Shown here: one piece after another, positions 9,271-18,655 of the stretch | Position numbering within the stretch: the first letter of the stretch is position 1 | Layout: every line of letters begins with the position of its first letter | Assembly: GCA_002746605.1 (NCBI GenBank) | Contig: PDPT01000019.1 | Coordinates: 1-37,984 of the forward strand | Origin: Ignavibacteriota bacterium | GTDB lineage: Bacteria > Bacteroidota > Ignavibacteria > Ignavibacteriales > Melioribacteraceae | Reading direction: 5' to 3' | DNA length: 37,984 nt | Position numbers and translations under genes: made by a program | Notes under the pieces: generated by a model | Databases searched by the model: none | Told to the model about the DNA's origin: nothing | Seen by the model: the letters and a program-made list of their open reading frames with translations, nothing else

Positions 9271-9886
9271 TTTTTTCTCTTTGTATTTGTATCAACTCTA
9301 TGAAAGGCTGCCGATGTTTAATTAAAATTATTAGTAACAGTAAAGATAAATAAAAACTAAAAATAAATTTGTTTACTGCTTTTGGAAAGGTAAAATTATT
9401 AAAGAAATCGGGAATTATTATAATACTAAAAAAAACGATAACTGATGTAAAAATATTTGCCCAAACAATATCTTTTTTTATCTTGTAACTTATAAACCAA
9501 ATTAATAACCACTCGAATAATACAAAAGGAGAAAGTAGTAACAATCCGCCCGCAGCCGTGGCAAGTCCTCTGCCTCCTTTAAATTTTAACCAAATTGAAA
9601 AGCAATGACCAATTACTGCAAAAACCAATGATAAAACGGTGTGTTGAAAATTTAATCCGAATAAATATTTTGTTATTATTACGGGAAACAATCCTTTTAG
9701 CAAATCAATTATTAAAACCAAAGCAGCAATTTCTTTTGATTTTGTTACATCAAAAGTATTGTAAGTTCCAACATTACCCGAACCTTCTTTTGTAATATCC
9801 TTTTTTATAAAAGATTTTACTGTAAGATATGCTGTTGGCAGCGAACCAATTAAGTAAGAAAAAATTACAACTAAAAAAAGTTCCAT
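9263..9886 (-). CDS. plsY: Acyl-phosphate:glycerol-3-phosphate acyltransferase PlsY
   Basis: A 207-residue integral membrane protein with about six hydrophobic segments, normal for PlsY. It transfers an acyl chain from acyl-phosphate to glycerol-3-phosphate, the first step of phospholipid synthesis. Three conserved loops are visible: YLIGSLPTAYL near the N-terminus, GSGNVGTYNTFD (the family usually has GSGN.GATN, so Thr-Tyr replaces Ala-Thr), and KFKGGRGLATAAGG (usual FKGGKGVAT). It is the first gene of the plsY-htrA-purB overlapping unit and is divergent from glgP across a 134-base promoter region. Confidence 0.92.
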   Translation of the reverse strand: MELFLVVIFSYLIGSLPTAYLTVKSFIKKDITKEGSGNVGTYNTFDVTKSKEIAALVLIIDLLKGLFPVIITKYLFGLNFQHTVLSLVFAVIGHCFSIWLKFKGGRGLATAAGGLLLLSPFVLFEWLLIWFISYKIKKDIVWANIFTSVIVFFSIIIIPDFFNNFTFPKAVNKFIFSFYLSLLLLIILIKHRQPFIELIQIQREKNE

Positions 9887-9943
9887 TTTAGAAAATTATT
9901 ATGATTAAATTTTGATTTTGTTATTTTTTAATAATCAATTATT

Positions 9944-9973
9944 TTGAGAATTAGAATATACATTTTTTATAAT
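9944..9973 (+). promoter_or_regulatory. Putative sigma-70-type promoter of glgP
   Basis: TTGAGA at 9944-9949 and TATAAT at 9968-9973 are separated by 18 bases and lie 47 bases before the glgP start. The -10 box is a consensus match. AT-rich sequence makes chance matches common, so support is moderate. Confidence 0.45.
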
Positions 9974-10020
9974 TTGTTAGCTAAGTTAATAATTTAATAA
10001 GACATAAATATGGAGTTACG

Positions 10021-12585
10021 ATGATAAACTTTATTGGTAATTTTAGTGTTATACCATCTTTACCTAAAAAATTAGAACCATTAAGAGAAATAGCTTATAA
10101 TCTTTTCTGGACTTGGAACCAAGATGCACATGAATTGTTTTGGCGGTTAGACAGAGATTTATGGGAAAGTACAAGTCACAATCCTGTTATGATGCTGGGA
10201 AAAATAGAACAAGAAAAACTAAACGAAATAGCAGATGACGATGGTTTTGTATCCCACATGAATAGAGTGTACTTACAATTAAATATCTACTTGGAAGATA
10301 CAACTTGGTTTGAGAAAAAATATGAACATGCCGAAAAGCCATTTATAGCTTACTTTTCTGCAGAGTTCGGTTTAACGGAATGTTTACAAATTTATTCTGG
10401 AGGTCTTGGAGTTCTTGCCGGCGATCATCTCAAATCAGCAAGTGATTTAGGGATTCCTCTGGTTGGAATTGGTCTCTGCTACAAAGAAGGCTATTTTCAA
10501 CAATATCTCAATGCTGAAGGTTGGCAGCAAGAACAATATCAAATTTCTGATTTTCATAATTTACCTATGACTTTGGTAAAAGATGAAGATAACAAAGCAA
10601 TAAAAATATCCTTAACATTTCCTGGTAGAGAAGTTTATTTTCAAATCTGGAAAATACAAGTTGGTCGTGTACCTTTATACTTATTGGATACAAACGTATC
10701 TGAAAATTCTGAAGAAGATAAAAAAATAACACGAGTACTTTACGGCGGTGATAAGGAAACCAGAATTCAACAAGAAATAATTCTTGGAATAGGTGGTATT
10801 AGAGCACTGCACAAACTAAACATAAAACCTCGTGTTTGCCACATGAATGAAGGACATTCTGCATTTTTGGCATTGGAACGAATAAGATTGCTTATTCAAA
10901 AAGGATTAACTTTCAAACAAGCTAAAGATATAGGAATCTTTTCAAATGTTTTTACTACACATACTCCGGTTCCTGCCGGAATAGATGTTTTTAGTAACGA
11001 ATTAGTTGAAAAATATTTCGGCAAATATTACAGAGAAGAATTAAAAATAAGGGATAAAGAGTTTTACCAACTCGGAACTTTAACAAAAGATAAACCGGCA
11101 CCTAATTTTAATATGGCGCATCTCGCTATGAATATGGCGGGAATGGTAAATGGAGTAAGTAAATTACACGGCGAAGTATCCAGGAAAATGTGGGTGAATG
11201 GTTTCCCGAATATTCCATTCAATGAAATTCCTATTGATTATATTACAAACGGAATCCATACTAAGTCTCATATATCTACAGATATGGCAGAATTGCTGGT
11301 GAGATATTTAGGTGATGAATTTGCATCGGATACCTCCGGACAAGAAATATGGAACGCTGTAGAAGAAATTCCGGACGAAGAACTTTGGAACACACATGAA
11401 AAAAGAAGAATCCGTTTGGTTTCATTTGCAAGGAAAAGATTAAAACAACAACTGATTGCTCGCGGTGCATCTGCATTAGAAATAGATCATGCCAAAGAGG
11501 CCTTAAACCCTTATGCACTAACAATTGGTTTTGCAAGAAGATTTGCAACATACAAAAGAGCCAACCTATTCTTAAAAGATATTGAAAGACTGTTACTTTT
11601 AATCAGCAATCCCGAAACCCCCGTACAATTTATTATTGCCGGTAAAGCACATCCGCAAGATGAAGAAGGAAAAAAATTGATTCAAGAAATTGTTTCTATA
11701 TCGAAAGATCCGGAATTCAGAAAAAAAATAGTTTTCTTGGAAAACTATGATATGAACATTGCAAGATATATGGTTGAAGGTTGTGATGTTTGGTTGAATA
11801 ATCCGAGAAGACCATACGAAGCAAGCGGTACAAGCGGTATGAAAGTAATAGCAAACGGCGGATTAAACTTTAGTATTCTTGACGGCTGGTGGGACGAAGC
11901 TTACCAAAGAGAATATGGATGGAAAATCGGTAACGGAGAAGATTATAAAAATTTAGATTACCAAGATGAAGTTGAATCAAGCTTAATTTATGAAACTCTC
12001 GAAAAAGAGATTATCACAACTTTTTATGATCGTGGCGAAGGTAAACTTCCTAGAAAATGGATCAGAATGATGAAAGACTCTATGAAAAACCTAGGACCTG
12101 TATTTAATACTGGAAGAATGGTGGCACAATACTCCGACAAATATTACATGAAATCTTTGGAAAGAAGAAAATTTATTTCCGAAAATGAATGGAGTGAAGC
12201 TAAGACATTCTCTAATTGGAAGTCGATCATAACAAAAAACTGGAAAGATATTAAGTTTGTAAGTATAACTGAGGAAGATGAAAACACGGAAATAAAGGTT
12301 GACTCTACATACAAATTAATAACTGAAATTGATTTGGGGAAACTATCTCCTAAAGATGTAGAAGTACAAATTTATTACGGTAAAGTTGATGATAGATTTA
12401 ATTCCAATGCAAATAGTTATGTTGTTATGAACTACCAAGAAACAAACAAAGATACTGGAGTTCATAAATTTTCAGGTAAAATTAAATGCAACAATACTGG
12501 TAAATTCGGTTATACCTTAAGAGTTTTACCTAAACATGAATTATTACAAAATAAATTTGAATTAAACTTAATTCATTGGGCATAA
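10021..12585 (+). CDS. glgP: Alpha-glucan (glycogen/maltodextrin) phosphorylase, DUF3417 type
   Basis: An 854-residue GT35 enzyme that releases glucose-1-phosphate from alpha-1,4-glucans using phosphate and pyridoxal phosphate. The N-terminus (LREIAYNLFWTWNQDAHELFWRLD) is the DUF3417 segment that marks the short phosphorylase subgroup lacking the allosteric N-terminal region of classical GlgP. YFSAEFGLTECLQIYSGGLGVLAGDHLKSASDL, HMNEGHSAF and FTTHTPVPAGIDVF are conserved glucan-binding blocks. The PLP lysine is Lys608 in SGTSGMKV. About 110 residues beyond the catalytic core, starting near 740, look beta-rich and are less conserved. The start follows GGAG with 5-base spacing. It provides sugar phosphate for glycolysis and for the nucleotide-sugar genes that follow, though they are separated by 81 bases. 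Confidence 0.95.
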   Translation: MINFIGNFSVIPSLPKKLEPLREIAYNLFWTWNQDAHELFWRLDRDLWESTSHNPVMMLGKIEQEKLNEIADDDGFVSHMNRVYLQLNIYLEDTTWFEKKYEHAEKPFIAYFSAEFGLTECLQIYSGGLGVLAGDHLKSASDLGIPLVGIGLCYKEGYFQQYLNAEGWQQEQYQISDFHNLPMTLVKDEDNKAIKISLTFPGREVYFQIWKIQVGRVPLYLLDTNVSENSEEDKKITRVLYGGDKETRIQQEIILGIGGIRALHKLNIKPRVCHMNEGHSAFLALERIRLLIQKGLTFKQAKDIGIFSNVFTTHTPVPAGIDVFSNELVEKYFGKYYREELKIRDKEFYQLGTLTKDKPAPNFNMAHLAMNMAGMVNGVSKLHGEVSRKMWVNGFPNIPFNEIPIDYITNGIHTKSHISTDMAELLVRYLGDEFASDTSGQEIWNAVEEIPDEELWNTHEKRRIRLVSFARKRLKQQLIARGASALEIDHAKEALNPYALTIGFARRFATYKRANLFLKDIERLLLLISNPETPVQFIIAGKAHPQDEEGKKLIQEIVSISKDPEFRKKIVFLENYDMNIARYMVEGCDVWLNNPRRPYEASGTSGMKVIANGGLNFSILDGWWDEAYQREYGWKIGNGEDYKNLDYQDEVESSLIYETLEKEIITTFYDRGEGKLPRKWIRMMKDSMKNLGPVFNTGRMVAQYSDKYYMKSLERRKFISENEWSEAKTFSNWKSIITKNWKDIKFVSITEEDENTEIKVDSTYKLITEIDLGKLSPKDVEVQIYYGKVDDRFNSNANSYVVMNYQETNKDTGVHKFSGKIKCNNTGKFGYTLRVLPKHELLQNKFELNLIHWA

Positions 12586-12666
12586 TTTCGATTATTGTTT
12601 ATGTCATAATTTTTTATTGTGATATTATATTAAATATTGAAAATATATAAAATAAAAAGGTGATTA

Positions 12667-14004
12667 ATGGATTTTTTAGATAAGATTAAAAATAAAACTG
12701 CCAAAGTAGGTATTATCGGTCTTGGTTATGTAGGCTTACCACTCGGTTTGGAATTTGCGTTTAAAGGATTTGATGTAATAGGTTTTGATGTTGATGAGAA
12801 AAAAATTCCTTTACTTATGGAAGGCAAAAGCTATATTAAACATATTCCTGAAGAAAAAATAAAAAAAGCCGTTGATTCAGGTAAATTTACCGCTGTAAGT
12901 AAATTTGATAAACTTCCTGAGGTTGATGCAATTATTATTTGTGTTCCAACGCCGCTTAATAAACATAGGGAACCCGATATGTCTTATGTTGTTAATACAG
13001 CCAAAACAATATCTAAATATCTAAGAAAGGGACAGTTGGTTACTCTTGAATCAACAACATATCCAGGTACAACGGAAGAAATCCTTCAGCCGTTATTTGA
13101 GAAAGCACCTGTTACTCAAGGTGTGAGTAATGAAGAATTCAAAGTTGGTGAAGATTTTTATCTTGCATTTTCTCCCGAAAGAGAAGATCCTAATAATCCT
13201 GATTTCAATACCTCTACAATTCCTAAAGTTGTTGGCGGTGTAACCGAAAAATGTGTTAAAATAGCAACAGAACTTTATAATAATGTAATTGTAAAAACAG
13301 TTCCCGTTTCAGCACCAAAAGTTGCCGAAGCAACTAAATTAGTAGAAAATATTTATCGTTCGGTAAATATTGCTTTGGTAAACGAACTTAAAATGGTTTT
13401 TGATAGGATGGGAATAGATGTATGGGAAGTTATTACTGCAGCTTCAACAAAACCATTCGGGTATAACGCATTTTATCCAGGTCCCGGACTTGGAGGGCAC
13501 TGTATTCCAATCGATCCTTTCTATTTAACTTGGAAAGCCAGAGAGTTTGAAGTAAATACAAGATTTATTGAACTTGCCGGCGAGATAAATACATTTATGC
13601 CTTACTACGTTGTTGATAATGCTGCAAAGTTTTTGAATAATGAAAAGAAAGCACTAAACGGTTCAAAAGTTTTATTGCTTGGTGCGGCTTACAAAAAAGA
13701 TATTGATGATATGCGAGAATCACCGTCTTTAAGATTGATTGAATTATTGGAAAGAGAAGGTGCTGAAGTTGATTTTAATGATCCTTACGTTCCAAAACTT
13801 TATAAAATGAGAAAATACGATTACACAATGGAATCGGTTGAGTTAACGGAAGAAAATCTTAAAGCATATGATTTGGTTATTCTCAGTACAGATCATTCAG
13901 ATTATGATTATCAATTTATTGCCGATAATTCAAAATTAATTCTTGATACAAGAAATGCTTTTGAAAAGAACGGTGTAAAAGCAGAACATATTAAAAAATC
14001 TTAA
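12667..14004 (+). CDS. wbpA: UDP-N-acetyl-hexosamine 6-dehydrogenase (WbpA/WecC family)
   Basis: A 445-residue UDP-sugar dehydrogenase that oxidises the C6 hydroxyl of a UDP-HexNAc to a uronate in two NAD-dependent steps. The N-terminal Rossmann fold is GIIGLGYVGLPLGLEFA (about 14-30), followed by the central ESTTYPGTTEE and FSPEREDPN motifs. The catalytic cysteine is Cys279 in GPGLGGHCIPIDPFYLTWKA. The C-terminal NAD-like domain contains LLLGAAYKKDIDDMRESPS. The FYPGPGLGGHCIPIDPFYL form is closer to WbpA-type UDP-GlcNAc dehydrogenases than to WecC (GVGGHCIAVDPWF), as I recall these families. The neighbouring wecB allows either UDP-GlcNAcA or UDP-ManNAcA as product. The start follows AAAGGTGATTA-ATG. 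Confidence 0.9.
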   Translation: MDFLDKIKNKTAKVGIIGLGYVGLPLGLEFAFKGFDVIGFDVDEKKIPLLMEGKSYIKHIPEEKIKKAVDSGKFTAVSKFDKLPEVDAIIICVPTPLNKHREPDMSYVVNTAKTISKYLRKGQLVTLESTTYPGTTEEILQPLFEKAPVTQGVSNEEFKVGEDFYLAFSPEREDPNNPDFNTSTIPKVVGGVTEKCVKIATELYNNVIVKTVPVSAPKVAEATKLVENIYRSVNIALVNELKMVFDRMGIDVWEVITAASTKPFGYNAFYPGPGLGGHCIPIDPFYLTWKAREFEVNTRFIELAGEINTFMPYYVVDNAAKFLNNEKKALNGSKVLLLGAAYKKDIDDMRESPSLRLIELLEREGAEVDFNDPYVPKLYKMRKYDYTMESVELTEENLKAYDLVILSTDHSDYDYQFIADNSKLILDTRNAFEKNGVKAEHIKKS

Positions 14005-14020
14005 ATACATTTCAAATTTA

Positions 14021-14042
14021 GCCGGAGTTTGTCTACTCCGGC
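14021..14042 (+). terminator. Hairpin between wbpA and wecB
   Basis: GCCGGAG (14021-14027) pairs with CTCCGGC (14036-14042) over an 8-base loop, followed by TTTATAAAAAA. The stem is strong and GC-rich but the T-tract is short, so it may terminate only part of the transcripts between these two genes. Confidence 0.6.
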
Positions 14043-14064
14043 TTTATAAAAAATCGAGTAAAAA

Positions 14065-15156
14065 ATGAAAAAAATTATTTCAGTTGTTGGTGCACGACCA
14101 AATTTTATGAAAATTGCTCCAATTCACAGAGCTTTCCAAAAATATTCCGATAAAGTTCAACATTTAATTTGTCATACAGGGCAGCATTACGATGAAAAAA
14201 TGTCTAAAGTATTTTTTGAAGAATTAGAACTGCCTCAGCCTGATTTTTATCTTGGTGTAGGAAGCGGTAGTCACGCTGAACAAACTGCTAACGTAATGAT
14301 TAAATTTGAAAAAATTCTACTCGAAGAAAAACCCGATTTAATTATTGTTGTCGGTGACGTAAATTCTACAATTGCCTGTAGTTTAACTGCATCTAAATTA
14401 CACATTAAAGTTGTGCATGTTGAAGCTGGCTTGCGTAGCGGCGATAGACTTATGCCCGAAGAGGTAAACAGAGTTTTAACCGATGCAATTTCTGATATGC
14501 TTTTTGTTACTGAAAAAAGCGGGTTAGAAAATCTAAAGAAAGAAGGTGTTGCCGAAAATAAAGTTTTCTTTACCGGACATGTAATGATTGATAGCTTGGT
14601 TTACTTTAAGCCAAAAGTAGCCGGCTCAAAAATTCATGAACAATACGGAATTAAAAAAGGGAAATATGTTTTAATAACATTGCACAGACCCAGCAACGTT
14701 GATAGTGAAGAACAACTTATTAAATTAATTGATTTATTAAACTCTATTGCTGAAAAAAGAAAAGCACTATTTCCAATTCATCCTAGAACAAAAAATAATC
14801 TAAGTAAATTTAATTTATCAAATAAATTAGATGAAAATATCATTCTTACAGAGCCGATTGGGTATCTTGATTTTCTTGCTCTTACAAGTAATGCTGAGTT
14901 AATTCTAACAGATAGCGGGGGCATTCAAGAAGAATCTACTTTCTTGGGAGTTCAGTGTATTACATTAAGAACTTCTACCGAAAGACCGATTACAGTTGAA
15001 GTTGGTACAAATCAATTACTTGGTACCGACTTGGAAAAAGCAAAAATAGCTGCACTCGAAGTTCTTAGCGGGAAAATCAAAAAAGGAAGTATCCCTGAAC
15101 TTTGGGATGGCAAAGCTGCTGAAAGAATCACAAAAATTATTGTAGAAAAATTATAA
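14065..15156 (+). CDS. wecB: UDP-N-acetylglucosamine 2-epimerase, non-hydrolysing
   Basis: A 363-residue GT-B-fold epimerase converting UDP-GlcNAc to UDP-ManNAc. Family motifs are VVGARPNFMKIAPIHRAF at the N-terminus, HTGQHYDEKMS, VVGDVNSTIACSL, HVEAGLRSGDRLMPEEVNR, TLHRPSNVD and the C-terminal nucleotide-binding LTDSGGIQEESTFLG. The length is normal. With the dehydrogenase just upstream it could make UDP-ManNAcA for capsule, enterobacterial-common-antigen-like or secondary polymers; no glycosyltransferase or flippase follows, so the polymer is unknown. GAG with 6-base spacing precedes the ATG. A good terminator at 15171-15206 closes the unit. Confidence 0.94.
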   Translation: MKKIISVVGARPNFMKIAPIHRAFQKYSDKVQHLICHTGQHYDEKMSKVFFEELELPQPDFYLGVGSGSHAEQTANVMIKFEKILLEEKPDLIIVVGDVNSTIACSLTASKLHIKVVHVEAGLRSGDRLMPEEVNRVLTDAISDMLFVTEKSGLENLKKEGVAENKVFFTGHVMIDSLVYFKPKVAGSKIHEQYGIKKGKYVLITLHRPSNVDSEEQLIKLIDLLNSIAEKRKALFPIHPRTKNNLSKFNLSNKLDENIILTEPIGYLDFLALTSNAELILTDSGGIQEESTFLGVQCITLRTSTERPITVEVGTNQLLGTDLEKAKIAALEVLSGKIKKGSIPELWDGKAAERITKIIVEKL

Positions 15157-15170
15157 GCTCATATTTAACA

Positions 15171-15206
15171 AGTCTCCCAACAAATAACGAATGTTTGGAG
15201 ACTTTT
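15171..15206 (+). terminator. Intrinsic terminator after wecB
   Basis: AGTCTCC then AACA (15171-15182) pair with TGTT then GGAGACT (15192-15203) with one mismatch, followed by TTTT. Confidence 0.75.
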
Positions 15207-15521
15207 CAATTCATCTCCCCTAAATTCATTCTATGTTGTGATAGCCATCACGCAAAAATAAAATAAATTCAACTTATTGCATTAACAAAAATTATATAAA
15301 TTATTATAAATGGAATTAAAATATCTACGATCTTATACGCTATGAAAAAAATATAATAAAGATATTAAGAGTTAAGTACTGAATATAAAAACTTTTAATA
15401 AATTTTTAAATAAAGGTTCTTCATAAGTATTTTATTATAAGATAATTGAAAATAGTACAATAACATAAATAAATTATCAAATGGCAAAATATTTATAAGT
15501 AATATAAAAGTATAATAAATT
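15207..15521. other. AT-rich intergenic region, no gene seen
   Basis: About 315 bases of strongly AT-rich sequence between the wecB terminator and the first acyltransferase gene. No ORF with a plausible start and no RNA structure stood out. It may hold the promoter and leader of the 15522 gene, but no clear -35/-10 pair is visible. Confidence 0.4.
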
Positions 15522-16715
15522 ATGAGTAAAGAAAATAATATTACAATCCGAAAAATTAATTCATTTGATGATTTTGATTTAATAAAAGAAGATTGGATTA
15601 AGCTGAAGAAAGACTACGATTCGGGAAATATTTATGCTGACCCCGATTTTTTCAGCAAAATGTTTGCAACTCGAGCAACAGATAATTCAAAACCACACAT
15701 AGTACTTTTTAAGAAGAATAATAATGCCATAGCTATTATAATCGGCTGGATAAATCCTAATTACATTACAACCTGCTGGGTAGGATATTTTAAATTAAAA
15801 TCACCTCCATTAGTATGTTATGAAATTGAGAACAACGGTATAATTACAGACGGTAGAGAAGAAACACAAAATATTGTCTGTAATTATTTAAAGTCGAAAA
15901 TGCAAAAGAAAGAAATTCAATTATTCTCTTTCAATCATTTATCTTCACAAAATAAAATATGGAAAAAACTCTTTGATGAAAATGCTTTAAATAAAAAGTT
16001 AGTTTACAGAAAAAGTGTTAATTGGAAAACAATCTTAATAAATAAAGATACAGGTGAAAAAAATCAAATACACAGCAAAAGAACGATGAAAAAACTAAAT
16101 AGAAAAGGGAAAAAATTTCTAAGTAGTTTTGATAACGATGTGGAAATCAAGATTATTAAAAATGAAAGTGAGATTGATAAATTTATTAAAGAAGCCGAAC
16201 TTATAACAAAAAATAGTTATCAATTTCTAATTGATGTAGGAGTTAAAAACAATGAATATTGGAAAAAAGCTTTAACAAATCTAGCTGAAGGAAATTATTT
16301 TAGAGCTTATATGCTTTATGTTAAAGGAACTCCGGTTGCTTATTGTATGGGAGCTTTGTATGAAAAAACATTATTTCTATTTGCCACAGGCTTCAATTTT
16401 CAATATAAGAATTATTCGCCGGGTGAATATCTAAGGTATCAGCTTATTGATAAACTAGCAGATAAAGGAATTCAAGCAATTGACTATGGATATGGAGATG
16501 CAATTTATAAGCAAAGATGTGGGACGGAATTTTTAGAAGAAGCGTCCATTAGAGTTTACGGAAAAGGCAATTTAGCTTTTCTATCATCAAAAATTGATAA
16601 TTTTTTAATTCATACATGTGCAGAATTTTTTGAAAAATTAAGATATTTTGATTTTTTTTATGAGATAAAAGCTTTGTGGAAACAAAATCTTATTAAAAAA
16701 TCTGCCGGTTACTAA
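15522..16715 (+). CDS. CelD/FemAB-like GNAT-fold acyltransferase, paralogue 1
   Basis: A 397-residue protein with the layout of the Acetyltransf_6 (CelD/BcsL) group: an N-terminal half starting KINSFDDFDLIKEDWIKL and containing ADPDFFSKMFATRA, and a C-terminal GNAT-like half with YFRAYMLYVKGTPVAYCMGALYE, YSPGEYLRYQLIDKLADKGI (about 298-317) and IDYGYGDAIYKQRCGTEF (about 320-337). The SPG...G...DYG.GD..YK pattern is the acyl-CoA-binding and C-terminal signature of the group. Such proteins modify polysaccharides or other surface molecules; the substrate is unknown here. No signal peptide. There is no recognisable Shine-Dalgarno before the ATG, unlike most neighbours. A diverged tandem copy follows at 16948. 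Position next to wbpA-wecB suggests surface polysaccharide modification (inference). Confidence 0.75.
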   Translation: MSKENNITIRKINSFDDFDLIKEDWIKLKKDYDSGNIYADPDFFSKMFATRATDNSKPHIVLFKKNNNAIAIIIGWINPNYITTCWVGYFKLKSPPLVCYEIENNGIITDGREETQNIVCNYLKSKMQKKEIQLFSFNHLSSQNKIWKKLFDENALNKKLVYRKSVNWKTILINKDTGEKNQIHSKRTMKKLNRKGKKFLSSFDNDVEIKIIKNESEIDKFIKEAELITKNSYQFLIDVGVKNNEYWKKALTNLAEGNYFRAYMLYVKGTPVAYCMGALYEKTLFLFATGFNFQYKNYSPGEYLRYQLIDKLADKGIQAIDYGYGDAIYKQRCGTEFLEEASIRVYGKGNLAFLSSKIDNFLIHTCAEFFEKLRYFDFFYEIKALWKQNLIKKSAGY

Positions 16716-16947
16716 AAATCTATTCTTTATCTCATACAAATAAATACCTAAAATTAAACCCATTTATCTGACTGAATATTTTTATAAAAATTTCTTATAT
16801 TTACTTATTGGTGAAACTAATAATCTAATTATCAATTCGGTTATACTTATATTTAAGTTAACCTAAAGAGTATTAAAAAGATTTTTATTAAAAAAATATT
16901 GATATTAATTATGTTGAATAATTAATAAGTCGAAAATTACATATCTT

Positions 16948-18114
16948 ATGGAAATTACTTTAATTGAAAGTTTAAAAAATATAGATTTAATTGAGAAAAG
17001 TTGGGTTAAACTATTAAATGTCACTAACACAAAAACTGTTTATCTTGAACCCGATTTTTATAGAAGACTCTTTACTACAAGAGCCGGTAATGCAAAACCG
17101 TATATAGTTTTTTTTGAGGAAGATAACAAGCCTGTAGGAATAATTATCGGTTGGACTTTATCTGATAAATTGCAATCCAAAATTGGATACGCAAAATTTA
17201 AAACATTAAAATTAAGAATATTAAATATTGAGATTGGGGGTTTTGTTGTTCTTGAACACGAAAAATATCAAAAGTATTTAATTGGTTATTTAGAAAAATT
17301 GCTTAGTGAAAAAAAGTTTGATCTGATTAGAGCTAACCATTTTTCATCTCAGAATTACTTGTATAAACATTTCTTAATAAATTCAAGTTCAAATAGCGTT
17401 CTTACTACAAAAAGTGTGGAATGGTTTGCTGAAATTCGGGATAAAGAAACCGGTCTGGCAAAAGATTATAACAGTTCTGTTACGAGGCAAACTTTCAGAA
17501 GAAAAGACAGAAAACTAGTAAACAGTTTTGATAAAGTAGAGATTAAGGAATATAAAAATAAAAACGAAGTAAATGAATTTATAGAAAAAGCTGAAGAAAT
17601 AAGTAAAAAAAATTATCACTATTTACTTGGTATAGGAATTATTAATAATGAATTTTGGAAGAACTCACTTACGGCAATGGCAGAAGGAAATTATTTAAGA
17701 GCATATATTTTGTTTGCAGATAATATTCCATTGGCTTATTATCAAGGTGTAGTTTTCAAAGACATTTTTTATGATTTTGTTACTTCTTATAATTCCGATT
17801 ATTCAAAGTTATCGCCGGGATCTTATTTATTAAGAAGAGTGAAAGAAATTTGTGTAGAAAATAAAATTAATATTTTCCATTTTGGTTACGGAGACGCTGA
17901 ACATAAAAAGGTATATGGGAATAATTATTTTGATGAAGCATCCCTAAATATTTATGGTTCTACATTCAAAGCAAAAATTTCTAAGTGTATCACCCGTTCA
18001 TCAATAGGAATAAATAATTTTTTAATTAAATTATTAAAGAAAACGGGATACCTGAAGAAGATAAAAAATCTGTGGAGATTTTTTTTTACGAAGAAAGCTG
18101 CCAAAATGGATTAA
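16948..18114 (+). CDS. CelD/FemAB-like GNAT-fold acyltransferase, paralogue 2
   Basis: A 388-residue protein clearly homologous along its whole length to the gene at 15522. Shared landmarks in order are the N-terminal SWVKL (DWIKL in copy 1), EPDFYRRLFTTRAGNAKPYIVFF, VGIIIGW, FSSQN, TKSVEW, NNEFWKNSL, AEGNYLRAYILF, LSPGSYLLRRVKEI (about 287-300), FHFGYGDAEHKKVYG (about 310-325) and DEASLNIYG. The two copies are substantially diverged, so the duplication is old or the copies were acquired separately. As in the first copy, no Shine-Dalgarno is evident before the ATG. The substrate is unknown. The gene is followed after 80 bases by IS debris, so further genes of an original cluster may have been lost. 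Confidence 0.75.
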   Translation: MEITLIESLKNIDLIEKSWVKLLNVTNTKTVYLEPDFYRRLFTTRAGNAKPYIVFFEEDNKPVGIIIGWTLSDKLQSKIGYAKFKTLKLRILNIEIGGFVVLEHEKYQKYLIGYLEKLLSEKKFDLIRANHFSSQNYLYKHFLINSSSNSVLTTKSVEWFAEIRDKETGLAKDYNSSVTRQTFRRKDRKLVNSFDKVEIKEYKNKNEVNEFIEKAEEISKKNYHYLLGIGIINNEFWKNSLTAMAEGNYLRAYILFADNIPLAYYQGVVFKDIFYDFVTSYNSDYSKLSPGSYLLRRVKEICVENKINIFHFGYGDAEHKKVYGNNYFDEASLNIYGSTFKAKISKCITRSSIGINNFLIKLLKKTGYLKKIKNLWRFFFTKKAAKMD

Positions 18115-18197
18115 AATTTTTTACTAAATTGAATGTGATAAGTAGTTTAGAGATTGTTAAAAATATATAACTTTCTTATACTTTTAGAAAAAAAACA

Positions 18198-18640
18198 ATG
18201 GAATGTCCAAAATGTAAAAGTACATCTTCTTGTAAAGATGGTAAAGTCTTCGGAAGATAAAGATATTTATGTAAAAAGTGTAATTATCACTATTCAGTAA
18301 CTCATCGTTCAACAAAAAACCAATAGAGAAGAAGAAATTAGCTTTATCAATGTATTTGGGAAGCTTAGGCTTCTGAGCAATAGGAAGAATTATAGATGTT
18401 AACTATGTAACAGTTTATAATTAGATAAAAAAATGGGGAAAAAGAGTTTCCTTACCTTAAGTCTGAAGAACCTATTGAAATAATGGAACTGGATGAGCTT
18501 CACAGCTATGTGGGCTCAAAAAAACTATTGTTGGATCTAGATATTGCTGTTGACCAATTGGGGAGACGGTACTACAATTTTGCTTACGGAGACTGCTTTG
18601 CTAAAACGTTTGAGAAATTATGGAAAAGATGAAAACATAA
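18198..18640 (+). pseudogene. IS1-family transposase remnant
   Basis: The frame from ATG 18198 gives MECPKCKSTSSCKDGKVFGR, stop, RYLCKKCNYHYSVTHRSTK, the zinc-ribbon N-terminus of IS1-type InsA/InsAB transposases. After frame changes the sequence continues as KKKLALSMYLGSLGF, stop, AIGRIIDVNYVTVYN, stop, IKKWGK (helix-turn-helix), then PIEIMELDELHSYVGSKK (DDE catalytic start), then fragments matching RRYYNFAYGDCFAKTFEKLW in mixed frames. At least three in-frame stops and several frameshifts make it inactive. The C-terminal part with the last catalytic Glu is gone, replaced near 18650 by an unrelated transposase remnant. Terminal inverted repeats were not found. Confidence 0.8.
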
Positions 18641-18655
18641 TAATATTAAATTTTT

